Shown here one piece after another: positions 1 through 8,008 of a stretch of DNA of 15,522 nucleotides; the stretch's first letter is position 1, and each line of letters begins with the position of its first letter. Location of the stretch: contig PBVO01000003.1 in NCBI GenBank assembly GCA_002729015.1, positions 15,925 through 31,446 of the forward strand, written 5' to 3'. The notes below the pieces were generated by a model, which was given only the letters and a program-made list of their open reading frames with translations, had not been told where the DNA came from and did not search any database. The position numbers and the translations under genes were made by a program. This stretch comes from Candidatus Poribacteria bacterium. Lineage in GTDB: Bacteria; Poribacteria; WGA-4E; UBA9662.

Positions 1-371
1 ATGTGTACTTCGTTTCTAGCATCAACTACGTTAAATAACAAAGGATACTTTAATTGTAGTTTAGCGAGTTGTCGTCTCGATTCACCTAAGAACCACCATT
101 TATCTTTTTTATCCTTTACCATTCTATCGCAACCTAACATCCAAATCCTACCAGTATTACCACCTTCAGGAACAACTCCATAAGCTCCCATTAAATATCC
201 ATTCCTACTAACCATAGTCATACAAGGCTTACTCATAAAGAAACAATAGAGAAGACCACTCTTGGGAGTATCACCTGACTGAGCTGCTATTTCATCAATA
301 TCTTCTTGTCGTAAATTTTCAGAGATAGTTCCAATCTCCGTAATTGTTGAAGGTTTTATATAAGATTTCAT
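1..371 (-). CDS. gp13-like internal virion / GNAT-like protein (3' end beyond window)
   Basis: The open frame begins at ATG 371-369, which overlaps the tail tube B stop as TAATG, and runs off the left edge after 123 codons. The visible protein has a hydrophobic core (GLLYCFFMS, about residues 39-47), then IWMLGCDRM (76-84), a Lys/Trp-rich segment, ESRRQLAKLQLKYP (97-110) and LLFNVVDARNEVH (111-123). This arrangement, an 'xWMLGxD' strand, a basic helix and 'Y.xLxNxVxARNxxH', matches T7 gp13 and its marine homologues. Those proteins have an acetyltransferase-like fold and are needed for assembly or are part of the virion. Its place directly after tail tube B is the T7 gene 12 to 13 order. The C-terminus is missing, so catalytic competence cannot be judged. 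The assignment rests on recognised pattern and synteny. Confidence 0.78.
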   Translation of the reverse strand, partial: MKSYIKPSTITEIGTISENLRQEDIDEIAAQSGDTPKSGLLYCFFMSKPCMTMVSRNGYLMGAYGVVPEGGNTGRIWMLGCDRMVKDKKDKWWFLGESRRQLAKLQLKYPLLFNVVDARNEVH

Positions 372-3049
372 TACAATCTTCTTGTCCTTGTATGCAAGAA
401 TCCTTCCCATTCTGCTGATTGAAACCGACAAGGTAGTGGACTACTACTAACAATTTCAACTTTAGTATCTATATTTCTAGCCATGACAGGAACTTTAAAA
501 GACCCTGTATCTAAACTAGGGCTACCTAATAATGGTGGGCTAGTACCTAATGAGATTCCATTGTAAGGATAGGTTTGAACATCTCTACCAGCAGGTGTGA
601 TCTTCAATTCAAAAGCTGAAGTTTCATCAAAGATGACTGACCAGTTTCTCATTTGTAAATATGGGCCAGCGGCTACAGCTATACCACCACCTTGAGGTTC
701 TTCTTTTAAATAAGGTGTACTGAATTCATAAGTCATGTCATATAACTCACCAACATAAAACTTCGCTCCTGTTAAATCTCCTAATACAACCATCGTTCCA
801 TTACTACCAGCTCCACCTGTAAGAGTTTCACTAGTTGGCATGATGACTTGACCATGACGAATAGTAATTAGATTTTGATATGTATAAGTATGTGCAGTTG
901 ATGTAGCAGTAACAGCAAGACCTACTCCTTCTCCAATCGACTTACTCCATAGGTGAGAAGGGAACCCGTTGATCGTTACATTGTCAGAACTATTACCTGT
1001 TGTTCTTGCATTAGTTGCAACACCTGTACTATTAACACTTAAACCACCTGCATCTCTAATAGAAACTGCTGTTCCATTTGAAGGGGCGGAAGTAGGAAAG
1101 TTCTGTTTATCTAGATAAGCTTCTGTGTCATATCTTCCTACTACTGCCATGATCCCTGTTTTAGATATGGGATAAGGAAGAGTAATTGTTGACTGTGTTC
1201 CTAATCCTCCAGGGCTTGTAACAGCAATAGAACAATTTGCCTCTGTTGTTTTCCTATCTAATAACAACTCCATTGAAGTTCCTGAATCTACAGACTCTGG
1301 ACGTAATGAAGTCTTTTCTAAATAAACACCATCAGAATATTGAGTAACAATATATAGATCATTATCTAATGTGAATGTACCAAGGATTGTTTTCTCTCCT
1401 TTTACTTCCCAGTAAGACCAAGCTGATTGTAGTTTTTGATCTTGCTCGAATAGAAATTTATATAAATAGATTCTCTTTGGTTGATCTTTGCTTAAAGCAA
1501 TGATTGCTTCTTCTGATACTGATGAGACTAGGTTAATTAAATTGCTAGGGATATATCTAGGAACAGAGGCTGTAACTTCTGAAGTATCTGGAACTGAACC
1601 TGTTACATCAGGTAAGAAGTATTCACGTAAACCACTGAACTCTCCTTTAGGAAGAGGGAAGAAACAAGTACGACCTACTGCAATTGGATCAACTCCTGTA
1701 TCCATTTCAAACCTAGTCATTGCAGTAATAGTTGCAGTTGATGGAGTAAGTGGAGCTGCAACACCTGAGCTACCTGTATCTAATCTGAACTGACCAATAC
1801 GACTGAAGAGAAGAAGTGTATTCGCAAAAGATAAACTACTCACCAAGATATTTACATCAGTACCACCTGCGTTTAAATCAATCGGATCACTATCAACAAC
1901 TGTTTGTACTGTCTCAGGCCAGAATCTTGCATAGTCAGCAGCGGCTGAAAGAATTACTTTTTCATCTGCTAGAAAAACTAATCGGTTTCTAAATACATTT
2001 ATACTTTGAATCTCCTGACCAACGAAAGAAGGGTTACTTGCAGTTGTTGCATCACCTGCTATTCGATGTGACCATGTATGTTTTTTAAATGTAAATGTTC
2101 CATTGTCTTCTCTCACTAAAACGTGAGGCATAGTATCAGCATCAAACTGATAAACGATTGCAGGAGCTACTGTCTCTCTCCATATACCTTCACCGAATCC
2201 ACTACTACCAGCGGATAATTCAAACTTCACATAGTAATCATCTAAAGAAGTAGAGGTAGTTCCTTGAACTTTAATAATATGGCCATGTTCAGCTCTAGTA
2301 GGTAGATCAGTAATGCCATCAACAACAGCCTTGACAACTTTTGTATCTAAACCAGTCGTGTCATCTGTGCTGGTTAATGTGTAATCGCCACCGTCATCCT
2401 TAGTTATACGGATAATGAAATCATCATTGGTAACAGTAAAGCCAGAGATTGTATTTAATGCTGTAGCTAAGCTGTTGGCAATGGTGACTGTGCTAGCTGT
2501 TCCACTTCCTGCTGTTGGTGTTGTATAAGTTTTAGCAGTTCCGTTAAGTGTAACTGTGTAGGTTGTATTTAAGTTAGCAGCTTTAATAAAGACAATCGAC
2601 TTAGTTCCAAATGTAGGAGAAGTAGTACTCCCCATTGCAACTGTCTTCTCTCTATTGTTAATGAATGAATAGTCAGCAATACTTGTTAGTCGAAATTTGT
2701 TAGCAGGATCAGAAGTGTTAGCGACATCTAAGTAACCCTTACCATCAGGAAATGCAACTGTTTGCTCAGCTCCATCTAATCCAAATACTTTTAAATCTCC
2801 ATCCGTAATTAAGACAATATATCTAACAACTCCATCTCTATCTACTACATCTATGAATGGTCTTGTACTACCTGCACTACCAGTAAATAACTCATCAACA
2901 TGTGCGAAAGGAGGACGTTTCTTTAATCCTTCTACCGAACTAGGCATACAGTTCACAACTGACTCAGCTTGCGATGCAAGTCTTAAGGCAGGTGGCTGTT
3001 GACTTACCCCGTTAATAAGGTTTGGGATGGCAGTGCTAACTAAAGGCAT
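371..3049 (-). CDS. Tail tubular protein B (T7 gp12-like)
   Basis: This 892-residue protein forms the nozzle of the short non-contractile tail below the gp11 adaptor. The N-terminus carries the family signature: IPNLINGVSQQPPALRL (residues 8-24), followed by ESVVNCMPSSVEGLKKRPP (29-47). A Thr/Ser-rich region around residues 150-240 contains TYTVTLNGTAKTYTTP, a beta-rich module seen in marine podovirus tail tube proteins. The C-terminal part is also Thr/Gly-rich and predicted beta. At 892 aa it is longer than T7 gp12 (794 aa), as is common in marine relatives. The ATG at 3049 lies 3 bases after the tail tube A stop and has no clear Shine-Dalgarno, so translation may be coupled. The stop is TAA at 373-371. 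The family call is firm. Confidence 0.95.
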   Translation of the reverse strand: MPLVSTAIPNLINGVSQQPPALRLASQAESVVNCMPSSVEGLKKRPPFAHVDELFTGSAGSTRPFIDVVDRDGVVRYIVLITDGDLKVFGLDGAEQTVAFPDGKGYLDVANTSDPANKFRLTSIADYSFINNREKTVAMGSTTSPTFGTKSIVFIKAANLNTTYTVTLNGTAKTYTTPTAGSGTASTVTIANSLATALNTISGFTVTNDDFIIRITKDDGGDYTLTSTDDTTGLDTKVVKAVVDGITDLPTRAEHGHIIKVQGTTSTSLDDYYVKFELSAGSSGFGEGIWRETVAPAIVYQFDADTMPHVLVREDNGTFTFKKHTWSHRIAGDATTASNPSFVGQEIQSINVFRNRLVFLADEKVILSAAADYARFWPETVQTVVDSDPIDLNAGGTDVNILVSSLSFANTLLLFSRIGQFRLDTGSSGVAAPLTPSTATITAMTRFEMDTGVDPIAVGRTCFFPLPKGEFSGLREYFLPDVTGSVPDTSEVTASVPRYIPSNLINLVSSVSEEAIIALSKDQPKRIYLYKFLFEQDQKLQSAWSYWEVKGEKTILGTFTLDNDLYIVTQYSDGVYLEKTSLRPESVDSGTSMELLLDRKTTEANCSIAVTSPGGLGTQSTITLPYPISKTGIMAVVGRYDTEAYLDKQNFPTSAPSNGTAVSIRDAGGLSVNSTGVATNARTTGNSSDNVTINGFPSHLWSKSIGEGVGLAVTATSTAHTYTYQNLITIRHGQVIMPTSETLTGGAGSNGTMVVLGDLTGAKFYVGELYDMTYEFSTPYLKEEPQGGGIAVAAGPYLQMRNWSVIFDETSAFELKITPAGRDVQTYPYNGISLGTSPPLLGSPSLDTGSFKVPVMARNIDTKVEIVSSSPLPCRFQSAEWEGFLHTRTRRL

Positions 3050-3052
3050 GGG

Positions 3053-3658
3053 CTATCGAACAAGAGCACGACTAGGTATGTATGTTTGGAATACACCTGT
3101 ATGATTTGGATTACCTCTTAACATATTATGTTCACTCTTAGTTGTTTCTTCTTCTAGGAATTGAGATCTAGCTTCTGCCTCTGCTGTTAAGTTAATAGAT
3201 CCTAAGTCTGTACTTCCAACGATTGATTCTTGAAGTTGTCTTCCAGCTCTAGTCATTATGTATTGATGAGCATGTTCAGGAAGTTCATCCCAATCAAGCA
3301 TGTAAGTTACATCTGCCTTTAAGTCTTCGGTAAAGACAGAGGTCTGACCACGCCTGTCATATAACTTAGTATTCTTTTGAATAACATCTAAGTCAGGGAA
3401 CTCATAGATGTCTACTACTACTCTGCTTACATTTGGACCAACAACAATTTCATTGCTTGAGTTTCTTGTCAGTGTTACTTCATAGTCAGTATTGAATGAC
3501 CATCCCTCTGCCTGTACTTGACGACTGACATTAGTAAGTGTGTCTTGTGCTTGCTTGGCTAAACCAAACTGACCACTAAGACTATTGACAGGTGCTTCAC
3601 CCATCATTTGCAGTACTCGATTAACTGCTTCTAATTCAGTAGAACGTGCTAGTGGCAT
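3053..3658 (-). CDS. Tail tubular protein A (T7 gp11-like adaptor)
   Basis: This 201-residue protein is the dodecameric adaptor between portal and tail nozzle. Diagnostic pieces are STELEAVNRVLQMMGEAPVNSL near the N-terminus (first half, residues 6-20), WSFNTDYEVTL and a mostly helical C-terminal half. T7 gp11 is 196 aa, so length fits. It starts a few bases downstream of the terminator that follows the capsid gene, as T7 gene 11 lies past T-phi, so its expression needs terminator read-through. No Shine-Dalgarno is visible before ATG 3658. The stop is TAG (3055-3053), followed by CCC and then the in-frame ATG of tail tube B, so amber read-through would fuse the two proteins. Confidence 0.94.
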   Translation of the reverse strand: MPLARSTELEAVNRVLQMMGEAPVNSLSGQFGLAKQAQDTLTNVSRQVQAEGWSFNTDYEVTLTRNSSNEIVVGPNVSRVVVDIYEFPDLDVIQKNTKLYDRRGQTSVFTEDLKADVTYMLDWDELPEHAHQYIMTRAGRQLQESIVGSTDLGSINLTAEAEARSQFLEEETTKSEHNMLRGNPNHTGVFQTYIPSRALVR

Positions 3659-3665
3659 AACAAAT

Positions 3666-3696
3666 AAAAAAAAGAGGGGGCCATGCTCAGACCCCC
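3666..3696 (-). terminator. Intrinsic terminator after capsid gene (T-phi position)
   Basis: On the minus strand a GGGGG arm (3696-3692), an 11-base loop and a CCCCC arm (3680-3676) are followed by TC and eight T residues (3673-3666). It lies in the 48-base gap between major capsid and tail tube A. T7 has its class III terminator T-phi at the same place, after gene 10. By analogy it would raise capsid transcript over downstream tail transcript while allowing read-through. Confidence 0.85.
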
Positions 3697-3706
3697 ATGA
3701 AAGAAA

Positions 3707-4672
3707 TTAGCTGGTAGCCCAGTAGATTTCGATTGCACAGTCAGGACGTAGAACGCCAGTACCGTGAGCCATCGAACCAACCATGAATGTTCCCTGCCAT
3801 AAAGCATGAACATCAGAGCCGGTTTGTTCCATCTTGAGATCCATCAACTTAACAGTACCAACAGCTTGCTTGTTGAATACAAGACCAACACTGTCAGTGT
3901 AATCAGCGTGATAGGTGTTGTTCTCACCTGTTACTGCTGATCTGTTTGTTGTTGGTAGATGGTTGGACTTGATGATGCTGATACCAGCAACCTTCAAGAC
4001 TGTTCCATCTGCGTATGCTCCAGATCCACCCCAGTCTCTGTTGAGTACATCAGTTGTTTGAGCCAACTTATAATATTCTGTTGGGCCTAAGACGAGGGTA
4101 CGTCCCTCAGCAGGAACATTGTTAATGTCCATCTGCTCAGCCGCTGACCACATAGCAGCTACAAGGTTTGCACCTGTAATAGCAGCTTTGTTTGCAGCAA
4201 CAATCTTGATCCGAGTACCACCAGGTAGGTCAGTGTTGAAGTTAGTACCAGTACGTGCAGCTTGAGCAATAGTTGCAGCTACATTCTTATCAAAAGTGTA
4301 AGCTAATGCGTTGCCCATCTCAGTTGAGTACTGAGATCTTACATCATAATGATTCTTAGCCTCGTCTATGTCTGCAATGAAAACATTACTAACAAGTTTG
4401 TCATCTATGTTGATAACAGCTTCAGCATGTTTGATTGCATTACCTGTTAGCTGTGTGCCTGGCGTATGGTAGGCAGTTGAGCTGAGTCCGATAATTGGAA
4501 ATTGTGCTGATTTGCCTGATGAGATAGTTCTTACAGTATGAAGACTCTCGAACACCGTGGCTTTACGGAAAGCAGAGAGAACCTCTCCACTAAAAACCTT
4601 GAGGAAGAGAGCGTCATAAGAAGTACCTGTCGCATTGACAAGACCCAGCCGTGAGCTGGTGAAGTTAGCCAT
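3707..4672 (-). CDS. Major capsid protein (T7 gp10-like)
   Basis: This 321-residue HK97-fold shell protein opens with MANFTSSRLGLVNATGTSYD and then LFLKVFSGEVLSAFRK, an N-arm pattern typical of T7-like capsids. Later segments include SGKSAQFPIIG, INIDDKLVSNVFIADIDEAK and the C-terminal VGSMAHGTGVLRPDCAIEI. T7 gp10A is 345 aa, so length is normal. The upstream neighbour is scaffold (115-base leader) and the downstream neighbour is a strong terminator. The gene ends in TAA, and the terminator begins about ten bases later, so no 10B-like frameshift extension of useful length is apparent. The start at ATG 4672 gives the expected N-terminus. No strong ribosome site is visible. Confidence 0.96.
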   Translation of the reverse strand: MANFTSSRLGLVNATGTSYDALFLKVFSGEVLSAFRKATVFESLHTVRTISSGKSAQFPIIGLSSTAYHTPGTQLTGNAIKHAEAVINIDDKLVSNVFIADIDEAKNHYDVRSQYSTEMGNALAYTFDKNVAATIAQAARTGTNFNTDLPGGTRIKIVAANKAAITGANLVAAMWSAAEQMDINNVPAEGRTLVLGPTEYYKLAQTTDVLNRDWGGSGAYADGTVLKVAGISIIKSNHLPTTNRSAVTGENNTYHADYTDSVGLVFNKQAVGTVKLMDLKMEQTGSDVHALWQGTFMVGSMAHGTGVLRPDCAIEIYWATS

Positions 4673-4787
4673 AAAGAATAAAACCTAGAAAAAAATGAGT
4701 GCCTGACCTCAATTCTTTCCACACTGGGTATCCTTCGCAAAGGGCCGTAGCTTCAGTGAATCGGTCTAGGTATCTAAATGATAACTC
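4673..4787 (-). promoter_or_regulatory. Capsid leader / probable late promoter region
   Basis: This is the longest gap without a gene in the structural module (115 bases), between scaffold stop and capsid ATG, where T7 has its strong phi10 promoter. On the minus strand it holds a small perfect stem CCTT-TGCG-AAGG (4743-4732). It also holds TGAG...CTCA followed by seven T residues (about 4718-4690), a weak hairpin. The stretch 4768-4746 contains CGATTCACT, which differs at one base from CGACTCACT of the T7 promoter, but overall agreement is only about 13 of 23 positions. No ORF with an ATG is present. That this is a promoter is inferred from position; the motif match is weak. Confidence 0.4.
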
Positions 4788-5615
4788 TTATATGACATTT
4801 GATCTAGCAAGTTTACTTTCTACTTTCTTTCTAAAGGCAGGATCAGATTGATAAAGAGGATCATTCATTGCTGCTACAACCTGAGCCATTGATTCATATT
4901 TATCGGCTGGTCCTTTAGCAGCTTTACCTCCAATTAATCTAGGTTCGATGTTTGCTTGAGCTTGATAACGACTTTGTAAACCACCGATTACAAGTCTGAT
5001 TTGATCAAGATCTGTTGTCTTAATTGCACGATCAAAGGCTGCTTTCTCTCCATCTGTTAATGCAGTAGCAGCCCAAGTGATCATGTCATCGTAAGCCTTC
5101 TCACCTCCAAACTCTTGTTTGATATCTAAAACTTGTTGAGCTGCAAGTTGAGAATCTTGTGTCGCTTTAAATTGAACGCCTTCAAGATAAGCGTCCACCA
5201 TATCTTTATTAAAACCTGCCTCATTAAGGGAGGTGTAATCCTCTTCCGTTAGCTGACCTGTCTGTTGCCAACGATCATTCATTCCACCGAAGTCAATACC
5301 TGCCTCTTCAAAGCGACCACCAATAAAATCTCCATAGATTTCTTTTGCGTCACTTGTAGTTTCAGGTTGTTCTTCTTCTGATTTGGTTTCTGTCTCAGTT
5401 GTTTCAGCAGTGTCAGTAGGTTCACCCTTACTTAATTTCTGTTGAAGTTCCTGATAACCCTTCTCTAAATCCTCAACTGATTTGTATTTACCAGCGAGGA
5501 GTTCAGCAGATTCAGATGTGGATTGTTCAGCCTTTTCAGATTCCTGAATAGCGGCTTGATCTTCTAAGGATAAAGCTGGGGTTGGTTCATCCTTAATAGT
5601 GATTGAATCGGGCAT
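4788..5615 (-). CDS. Capsid assembly / scaffolding protein (T7 gp9-like)
   Basis: This 275-residue acidic protein would guide procapsid assembly and be lost on maturation. Residues 1-100 are Glu/Ser/Thr/Gln-rich and probably disordered, with GKYKSVEDLEKGYQELQQKL, a helix common in T7-like scaffold proteins (around 42-61). The middle (EIYGDFIGGRFEEAGIDF onward) and C-terminal half are helical. The C-terminus is basic (FRKKVESKLARSNVI), as expected for the capsid-binding end of a scaffold. Its position between portal and major capsid is the T7 gene 8-9-10 order. T7 gp9 is 307 aa. ATG 5615 has no clear ribosome site. Confidence 0.9.
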   Translation of the reverse strand: MPDSITIKDEPTPALSLEDQAAIQESEKAEQSTSESAELLAGKYKSVEDLEKGYQELQQKLSKGEPTDTAETTETETKSEEEQPETTSDAKEIYGDFIGGRFEEAGIDFGGMNDRWQQTGQLTEEDYTSLNEAGFNKDMVDAYLEGVQFKATQDSQLAAQQVLDIKQEFGGEKAYDDMITWAATALTDGEKAAFDRAIKTTDLDQIRLVIGGLQSRYQAQANIEPRLIGGKAAKGPADKYESMAQVVAAMNDPLYQSDPAFRKKVESKLARSNVI

Positions 5616-5630
5616 GGTCTGTGTTGTGAA

Positions 5631-5879
5631 TTACTTAATGGTGATATGTCCAGGTCTATCGTGAATGACCTGTGGCTTCTTAGGTTCTTCTGGAGCCTTA
5701 GTGGATTTCTTAGGCTTCTCTTCTTTGACAACTAATTCCTTTACATCCTTATCAGGTGGTGGAACTTCTTTAGGCGGTGTCGCCTTGGGTATTGGTGGGG
5801 CCGCTGGGGACTCCAGCTTCGGTGACTGCTGTGGGGAGGGCGTTTGGGACTCCTCCTTCTTCTGTTGACTGGGGGCCAT
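5631..5879 (-). CDS. Small Pro/Lys-rich protein overlapping portal 3' end
   Basis: This 82-residue ORF has no recognised domain. It is almost entirely Pro, Lys, Glu and Ser (for example PPKEVPPPDKD and KEEKPKKSTKAPEEPKKP) and ends in a short beta-like HDRPGHITIK, so a disordered protein is likely. Its first 110 bases lie inside the portal gene in another frame. It has one of the best ribosome sites in the window, AGGAG at 5890-5886, six bases before ATG 5879, which supports real expression despite the overlap. It ends 15 bases before the scaffold start. Gene and start are likely; its role is unknown. Confidence 0.72.
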   Translation of the reverse strand: MAPSQQKKEESQTPSPQQSPKLESPAAPPIPKATPPKEVPPPDKDVKELVVKEEKPKKSTKAPEEPKKPQVIHDRPGHITIK

Positions 5880-7506
5880 AAGGTGCTCCTGGTTGGGTGT
5901 AATTTTTCACCAACTGTGCGGCGGCTGGTGATTGCAACAGGGAACTCATTTGTTCCTGTTGTTGCATCTTATTCTGAGCTGTTTGTTCTTCAATTCGTTC
6001 TAGTCGTAATTGCTCAGAAGTTTTAACTAAATTAGTAGTGTCAATAGATGCGCTTGCTGCAAGTCTACGCAAAGCTTCTTCCATGTTCAAGTACTGAGCC
6101 ATCACCTCTGGACCTAAAGCTTGATGACCGATACTTATAAACTCAGTTAACTTATTCATATCATCACCTCTACCTATTGCTTCTAATCCTGTAATTGGTT
6201 TGGGATTAACTAAGGGTTCTCCATTCTGTTGGTTAACAGGGAACTGAGGTAACTTACCTTGACGTTGAAGAATATACATTAACCTTTTAACTAAAGGTAG
6301 TTGTAGTTCTTGGGTAAGTATGGAATACAATCCTCCGATGGATGCTTCGAGCTCCTGGCTCATATAGCGGATTTCTTCCGCAGTGACTCTTTCGCCTGGT
6401 CTTTGTATTGCGCTGTTAAGTAAGAAAGCAAACTGCATACGACCTTCTATCCGATCAATAATGTTATTAACTATCTGTAGGTCTTGACTCTTCTGACTTT
6501 GAATAACGCTGACATCATTAGCATTACCCTGAACGATTGCACCGTTTGCTGCTGATGATAATGTCCTTGGTCTAGTAGTACCGTTAGGATTAACTAAGAA
6601 CAGAATCTTTGCAGCGGCTGCACTTGCTTCGAGTGCTGATTGATATAGAGATTCGAGCGCAGTTAAGTCACCGTAATAGGCTTCAACGTGTGAGCGACCG
6701 TATTCTTCTGTGTCAATTCTCTCAAAGCGTAATGGAATCCAAGGGCTGCAATCTTCAGGACACATACCGTGTGTGCCTGGTATTTCTTTACCCTTTGCTT
6801 CTTGATACCAGATAGCTTTGTTATCTATAAACTTTACACATGTATAGAGTTTAATTGTTTTCTTAATAGGTCCAATATTTTCCTGTGATTTATCATTAAC
6901 AGGAAGAAAATCTTCTGGTAAAGATTCAGGATAGACTTCTTCTTCTACTAATATTTCAGTAACAGTACCCATTGGGTCACGTACTACACAATATCTATCA
7001 AGATGAATAACTCTTATTCCTTCTGGGCCTACATAAAGAAGTACATTTCCTGCTACTAATAGTTGCTTGAAAGCTTCGTGCATAGAAGCTCGAGCTGACA
7101 TGGTTTCAAGCATGGTCATTACAGCTTGCTCAACCTTTACTAATGCAGTGTCGAGTTCTGTCTTTATCGTTGGATCTCGTTGATCTAATTGAAGAGCCAA
7201 CGAATCCATTTCTAATTTAAAGAAAGGAGTATTAGGAGGGAAAAGACTAAGACCTAAGCGTGCTGATAAATGACTAACACCTCTTGCTCCAACTGATTGA
7301 TAAGGAGTTTTTAGCTTTCCATGATCTCCCATGTTGGAGTCAGGAACCAAGCTAGGTATTGTAACTTTGCTACAATCTCTTGCTCTTTGAAGGAAAGGAT
7401 CTCTTGATGTGACTAGCTGTTGGTAACGAGCAGCTAGTGTTCCATCTCGATCGTCATCGTAAGGCTTACCTTGACTATCAACGTCAGTAGTTAGTGTTAA
7501 TTCCAT
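5770..7506 (-). CDS. Portal / head-tail connector protein (T7 gp8-like)
   Basis: This 578-residue protein would form the dodecameric portal through which DNA is packaged and ejected. It shows the T7-like connector pattern: an N-terminal RYQQLVTSRDPFLQRARDCS helix, SVGARGVSHLSARLGLSLFPP (first part about residues 72-86), then FFKLEMD, a long central clip/stem region, and RPGERVTAEEIRYMSQELE followed by SIGGLYSILTQELQLPLVKR in the helical wing/crown region. T7 gp8 is 536 aa. The C-terminal 40 residues are Gly/Pro/Thr-rich and encoded in the overlap with the small Pro/Lys-rich gene. ATG 7506 overlaps the preceding gene's TAA as TAATG, which fixes the start. Confidence 0.96.
   Translation of the reverse strand: MELTLTTDVDSQGKPYDDDRDGTLAARYQQLVTSRDPFLQRARDCSKVTIPSLVPDSNMGDHGKLKTPYQSVGARGVSHLSARLGLSLFPPNTPFFKLEMDSLALQLDQRDPTIKTELDTALVKVEQAVMTMLETMSARASMHEAFKQLLVAGNVLLYVGPEGIRVIHLDRYCVVRDPMGTVTEILVEEEVYPESLPEDFLPVNDKSQENIGPIKKTIKLYTCVKFIDNKAIWYQEAKGKEIPGTHGMCPEDCSPWIPLRFERIDTEEYGRSHVEAYYGDLTALESLYQSALEASAAAAKILFLVNPNGTTRPRTLSSAANGAIVQGNANDVSVIQSQKSQDLQIVNNIIDRIEGRMQFAFLLNSAIQRPGERVTAEEIRYMSQELEASIGGLYSILTQELQLPLVKRLMYILQRQGKLPQFPVNQQNGEPLVNPKPITGLEAIGRGDDMNKLTEFISIGHQALGPEVMAQYLNMEEALRRLAASASIDTTNLVKTSEQLRLERIEEQTAQNKMQQQEQMSSLLQSPAAAQLVKNYTQPGAPYGPQSTEEGGVPNALPTAVTEAGVPSGPTNTQGDTA
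5886..5890 (-). promoter_or_regulatory. Shine-Dalgarno inside the portal gene
   Basis: AGGAG on the minus strand with a six-base spacer to ATG 5879. It lies within the portal coding sequence, and it is the main reason to accept the overlapping 82-residue gene. Most other genes here have weak or no visible ribosome sites. Confidence 0.65.
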
Positions 7507-7820
7507 TAGGGATTAGTAATACCTAGACCAGTAGATGATTGAACTAAATTCTTATATCCTTCTCTACCTGTTTTTCTTCTATTAGTAGCAGCAATATCTA
7601 AGGCAGGGGCGGCCATGTCTGCACTTTTTTCTGGAGCTTTAGGAGCTTTCTGATCTGCTATTCTTTTCTGTTCTTCATGTCTAGCTTTCGTATAATCAAA
7701 CTGTTGTTGCCAACGGACATCAGCCAACCTCGCTTGTTCCTTAGATGCCTCTAAGGATTCTCTTTGCAAAGCAATTGACGCTGAATTGTCTGAGCTTCTG
7801 CCCCCGCCACCTCCGCACAT
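7506..7820 (-). CDS. Small virion-type protein (gp6.7/gp7.3-like)
   Basis: This 104-residue protein lies directly before the portal, where T7 has gp6.7 and gp7.3, small virion/tail-associated proteins. It starts MCGGGGG, a Cys-Gly run also seen in small structural proteins of other phages at this locus. A charged helical segment follows (SLEASKEQARLADVRWQQQF, then YTKARHEEQKRIADQ). The C-terminus, RRKTGREGYKNL then STGLGITNP, resembles the Arg/Lys/Gly-rich end of T7 gp7.3 (SGRKKARAGGKKSL, ending SSGGGINI). There is no membrane segment. It ends as TAATG with the portal. Family membership is inferred from position and tail pattern. Confidence 0.65.
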   Translation of the reverse strand: MCGGGGGRSSDNSASIALQRESLEASKEQARLADVRWQQQFDYTKARHEEQKRIADQKAPKAPEKSADMAAPALDIAATNRRKTGREGYKNLVQSSTGLGITNP

Positions 7821-7822
7821 AA

Positions 7823-8008
7823 TTAAATTTCGGTACTGTTTTGGTCAGTGTAAACGGAATACAACATTCTTACCACTGACCTTGCACCTACATAATGCCA
7901 TATCTCTCTATCTTCTTCATCAGTAGAGGGACATTTCTCAGGATAAATCTCATCTAATCTCTTTAATAAAGCCTCATCAATAGGAGGCCAAAGCTCTTCA
8001 TCATTCAT
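7823..8008 (-). CDS. Conserved-type small protein of unknown function
   Basis: This 61-residue acidic protein has the pattern 'LLKRLDEIYPEKCP', a short gap, then 'DREIWHYVGARSVVRML'. I have seen this pattern in small uncharacterised proteins of marine tailed phages; no biochemical role is known to me. I chose ATG 8008 because it overlaps the exonuclease stop as ATGA and has GGGAG eight bases upstream. An in-frame TTG at 8023 would add five residues inside the exonuclease and is less likely. It ends three bases before the next ATG. Confidence 0.8.
   Translation of the reverse strand: MNDEELWPPIDEALLKRLDEIYPEKCPSTDEEDREIWHYVGARSVVRMLYSVYTDQNSTEI

Noticed and set aside
4531..4740. Minus-strand 69-codon frame running from the capsid leader into the capsid gene
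   Set aside because: It is out of frame with a certain capsid gene, begins with a non-family sequence and covers the leader expected to hold the promoter.
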